DNA of 64,000 bases from Chryseosolibacter indicum. Its GTDB lineage: Bacteria > Bacteroidota > Bacteroidia > Cytophagales > Cyclobacteriaceae. Below are positions 63,104 through 64,000 of this stretch, one piece after another. The notes below the pieces were generated by a model. That model was not told the origin of the DNA. It saw only the letters and a program-made list of their open reading frames with translations, and searched no databases. Location of the stretch: positions 62,001 through 126,000 of the forward strand of contig NZ_JAHESD010000007.1 of the NCBI RefSeq assembly GCF_018598585.1. The letters run 5' to 3'. Within the stretch, counting starts at the first letter, position 1. Every line of letters begins with the position of its first letter. The position numbers and the translations under genes are program-made.

Positions 63104-64000
63104 TTACGCAACTTTTACTTTCAAGGTTTTCAGTGCATAATCAATTCTTTGAATAACCTCGTCTCTTCCTATAATTTCCATGACCATCATTAGGTCCGGA
63201 CCGCCACCGGCACCTGTAATTGCTACTCTTACCGCCTGTAACACTTTACCTGTACCAATACCTAAAGCTGATGTCACTTTATCCAACAATGATTTAGCTG
63301 TTGTAGCATCAAGGTTCTGAAGACTCGAAATCTCACTTCTAAACCCAGACAATACCTTTACAACGTCTTCATTCCATTTTTTACTAACCACCGCCTGATC
63401 AAAATCTGTCGGTGCGTGAAATAGAAACTTTCCTTGCTCCCATAAATCCTGAGGAAAAGTTACTCTTTCCTTCATTAGAGCAGCAATCTTTTCGGCTTTC
63501 CCTCTATCACATGCTACGCCTTCATTTTTTAATGACTCCAATAAATATCCAGCAAGCTCATCATCAGTTTTTGATCTTAGATAATGCTGATTAAACCATT
63601 GTGCCTTTAAGATATCAAAACGCGTTCCTGCCTTACCAATGCGTTCAACTGAAAAAGCAGCTATTAACTCCTCCATCGAGAAGATTTCTTGCGTAGTACC
63701 GGGATTCCACCCTAAGAAAGCAAGAAAATTGATAAGCGCCTCCGGTAGATAACCAGATTCTTTATACCCTTTTGCTACTTCACCTGTTTGGGGGTCTTTC
63801 CAGGTTAATGGGAAAATTGGAAAGCCCAGTTGATCAGCATCACGTTTGCTCAATTTTCCATTTCCATCCGGCTTAAGAAGTAATGGCAAATGCGCAAATT
63901 GTGGCATCTCATTTTCCCACCCAAAACTTTTATACAATAGCACATGAAGCGGTGCAGACGGTAACCATTCTTCACCTCTAATTACATGTGATATTTTCAT
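63104..64000 (-). CDS. gltX: Glutamyl-tRNA synthetase, C-terminal part (runs off the right edge)
   Basis: 298 residues of a class I synthetase; the N-terminal Rossmann half with the HIGH motif lies beyond the window. The first visible residues, MKISHVIRGEEWLPSAP, are internal to the family. DGNGKLSKRDADQLGFP holds the KMSKS-type loop (KLSKR). The helical anticodon-binding part follows to the end (GTGKVLQAVRVAITGAGGGP). It would charge tRNA-Glu. The true start is not in the window. Confidence 0.93.
   Translation of the reverse strand: MKISHVIRGEEWLPSAPLHVLLYKSFGWENEMPQFAHLPLLLKPDGNGKLSKRDADQLGFPIFPLTWKDPQTGEVAKGYKESGYLPEALINFLAFLGWNPGTTQEIFSMEELIAAFSVERIGKAGTRFDILKAQWFNQHYLRSKTDDELAGYLLESLKNEGVACDRGKAEKIAALMKERVTFPQDLWEQGKFLFHAPTDFDQAVVSKKWNEDVVKVLSGFRSEISSLQNLDATTAKSLLDKVTSALGIGTGKVLQAVRVAITGAGGGPDLMMVMEIIGRDEVIQRIDYALKTLKVKVA

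Overview
The window looks like chromosomal DNA of a member of the Bacteroidota, most likely the class Cytophagia. It is AT-rich and carries the gliding/type IX secretion core gldK-gldL-gldM-gldN with a PorP/SprF-like protein and the SprE/PorW lipoprotein. Promoters fit the Bacteroidota pattern TTG-N19-TAnnTTTG (best at 7158, 37289 and 47802), and Shine-Dalgarno sequences are not obvious. The species cannot be fixed from the sequence alone. Almost everything is housekeeping or conserved lineage content, with one insertion sequence.

Layout. 1-3.0 kb: a partner-switching module (membrane PP2C phosphatase, STAS antagonist, anti-sigma-type kinase) reading left, followed by the start of a secreted protein. 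3.1-4.7 kb: guaB with a hairpin leader. 5.0-8.9 kb, rightward: an RlpA/SPOR protein, a TauE/SafE permease, a NadR-like P-loop protein, an MFS exporter and a DUF2721 protein. 8.9-13.6 kb, leftward: hemH, a GNAT-like protein, a triple-PAS histidine kinase and a small STAS-like protein, facing an XRE regulator at 13.7 kb. 14.1-15.6 kb: a methyltransferase and UbiA-like pair. 15.6-22.6 kb: the F0 and F1 alpha/gamma/delta genes of ATP synthase (atpBEFHAG with two AtpI/AtpZ-like proteins), preceded by bactofilin and an M23 peptidase; atpD and atpC are absent here. 22.8-29.5 kb, rightward: sprE, a class A penicillin-binding protein, uvrC. 29.6-37.3 kb, leftward: DUF4271, hemD, porP/sprF-like, gldKLMN. 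37.3-41.5 kb, rightward: hemW, a TerB-like protein, a LOG protein, a lytic transglycosylase, a creatininase-family protein. 41.5-49.3 kb: scpA, a 0.6 kb non-coding stretch with repeats, dxs and neighbours, tRNA-His, dihydroorotase. 49.3-52.1 kb: a DEAD-box helicase and a LamG lipoprotein. 52.1-53.8 kb: an IS1182-family element with a frameshifted transposase. 53.8-64 kb: rho, serS, an S9 peptidase, small conserved proteins, a lysine/alanine dehydrogenase-type enzyme, an AIM24-family protein and the 3' part of gltX.

How the genes fit together. The 22.8-35.2 kb region is a type IX secretion/gliding locus: SprE/PorW and PorP/SprF-like proteins with the GldKLMN trans-envelope motor, next to a peptidoglycan synthase. 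The two converging operons share a bidirectional terminator at 29555. The atp operon is the usual split Bacteroidota form, joined here to cell-shape genes. Heme genes (hemH, hemD, hemW) are scattered among these blocks.

I found no CRISPR array, phage, plasmid, defence island or biosynthetic cluster, and nothing I can defend as a wholly new system. The best leads are a twice-frameshifted IS1182 copy whose two ends form terminators pointing inward, a guaB leader that is almost entirely one hairpin, palindromes at the hemH and XRE promoters, an inverted-repeat-rich non-coding stretch at 42.4-42.7 kb, and an unassigned UbiA-like/methyltransferase pair.
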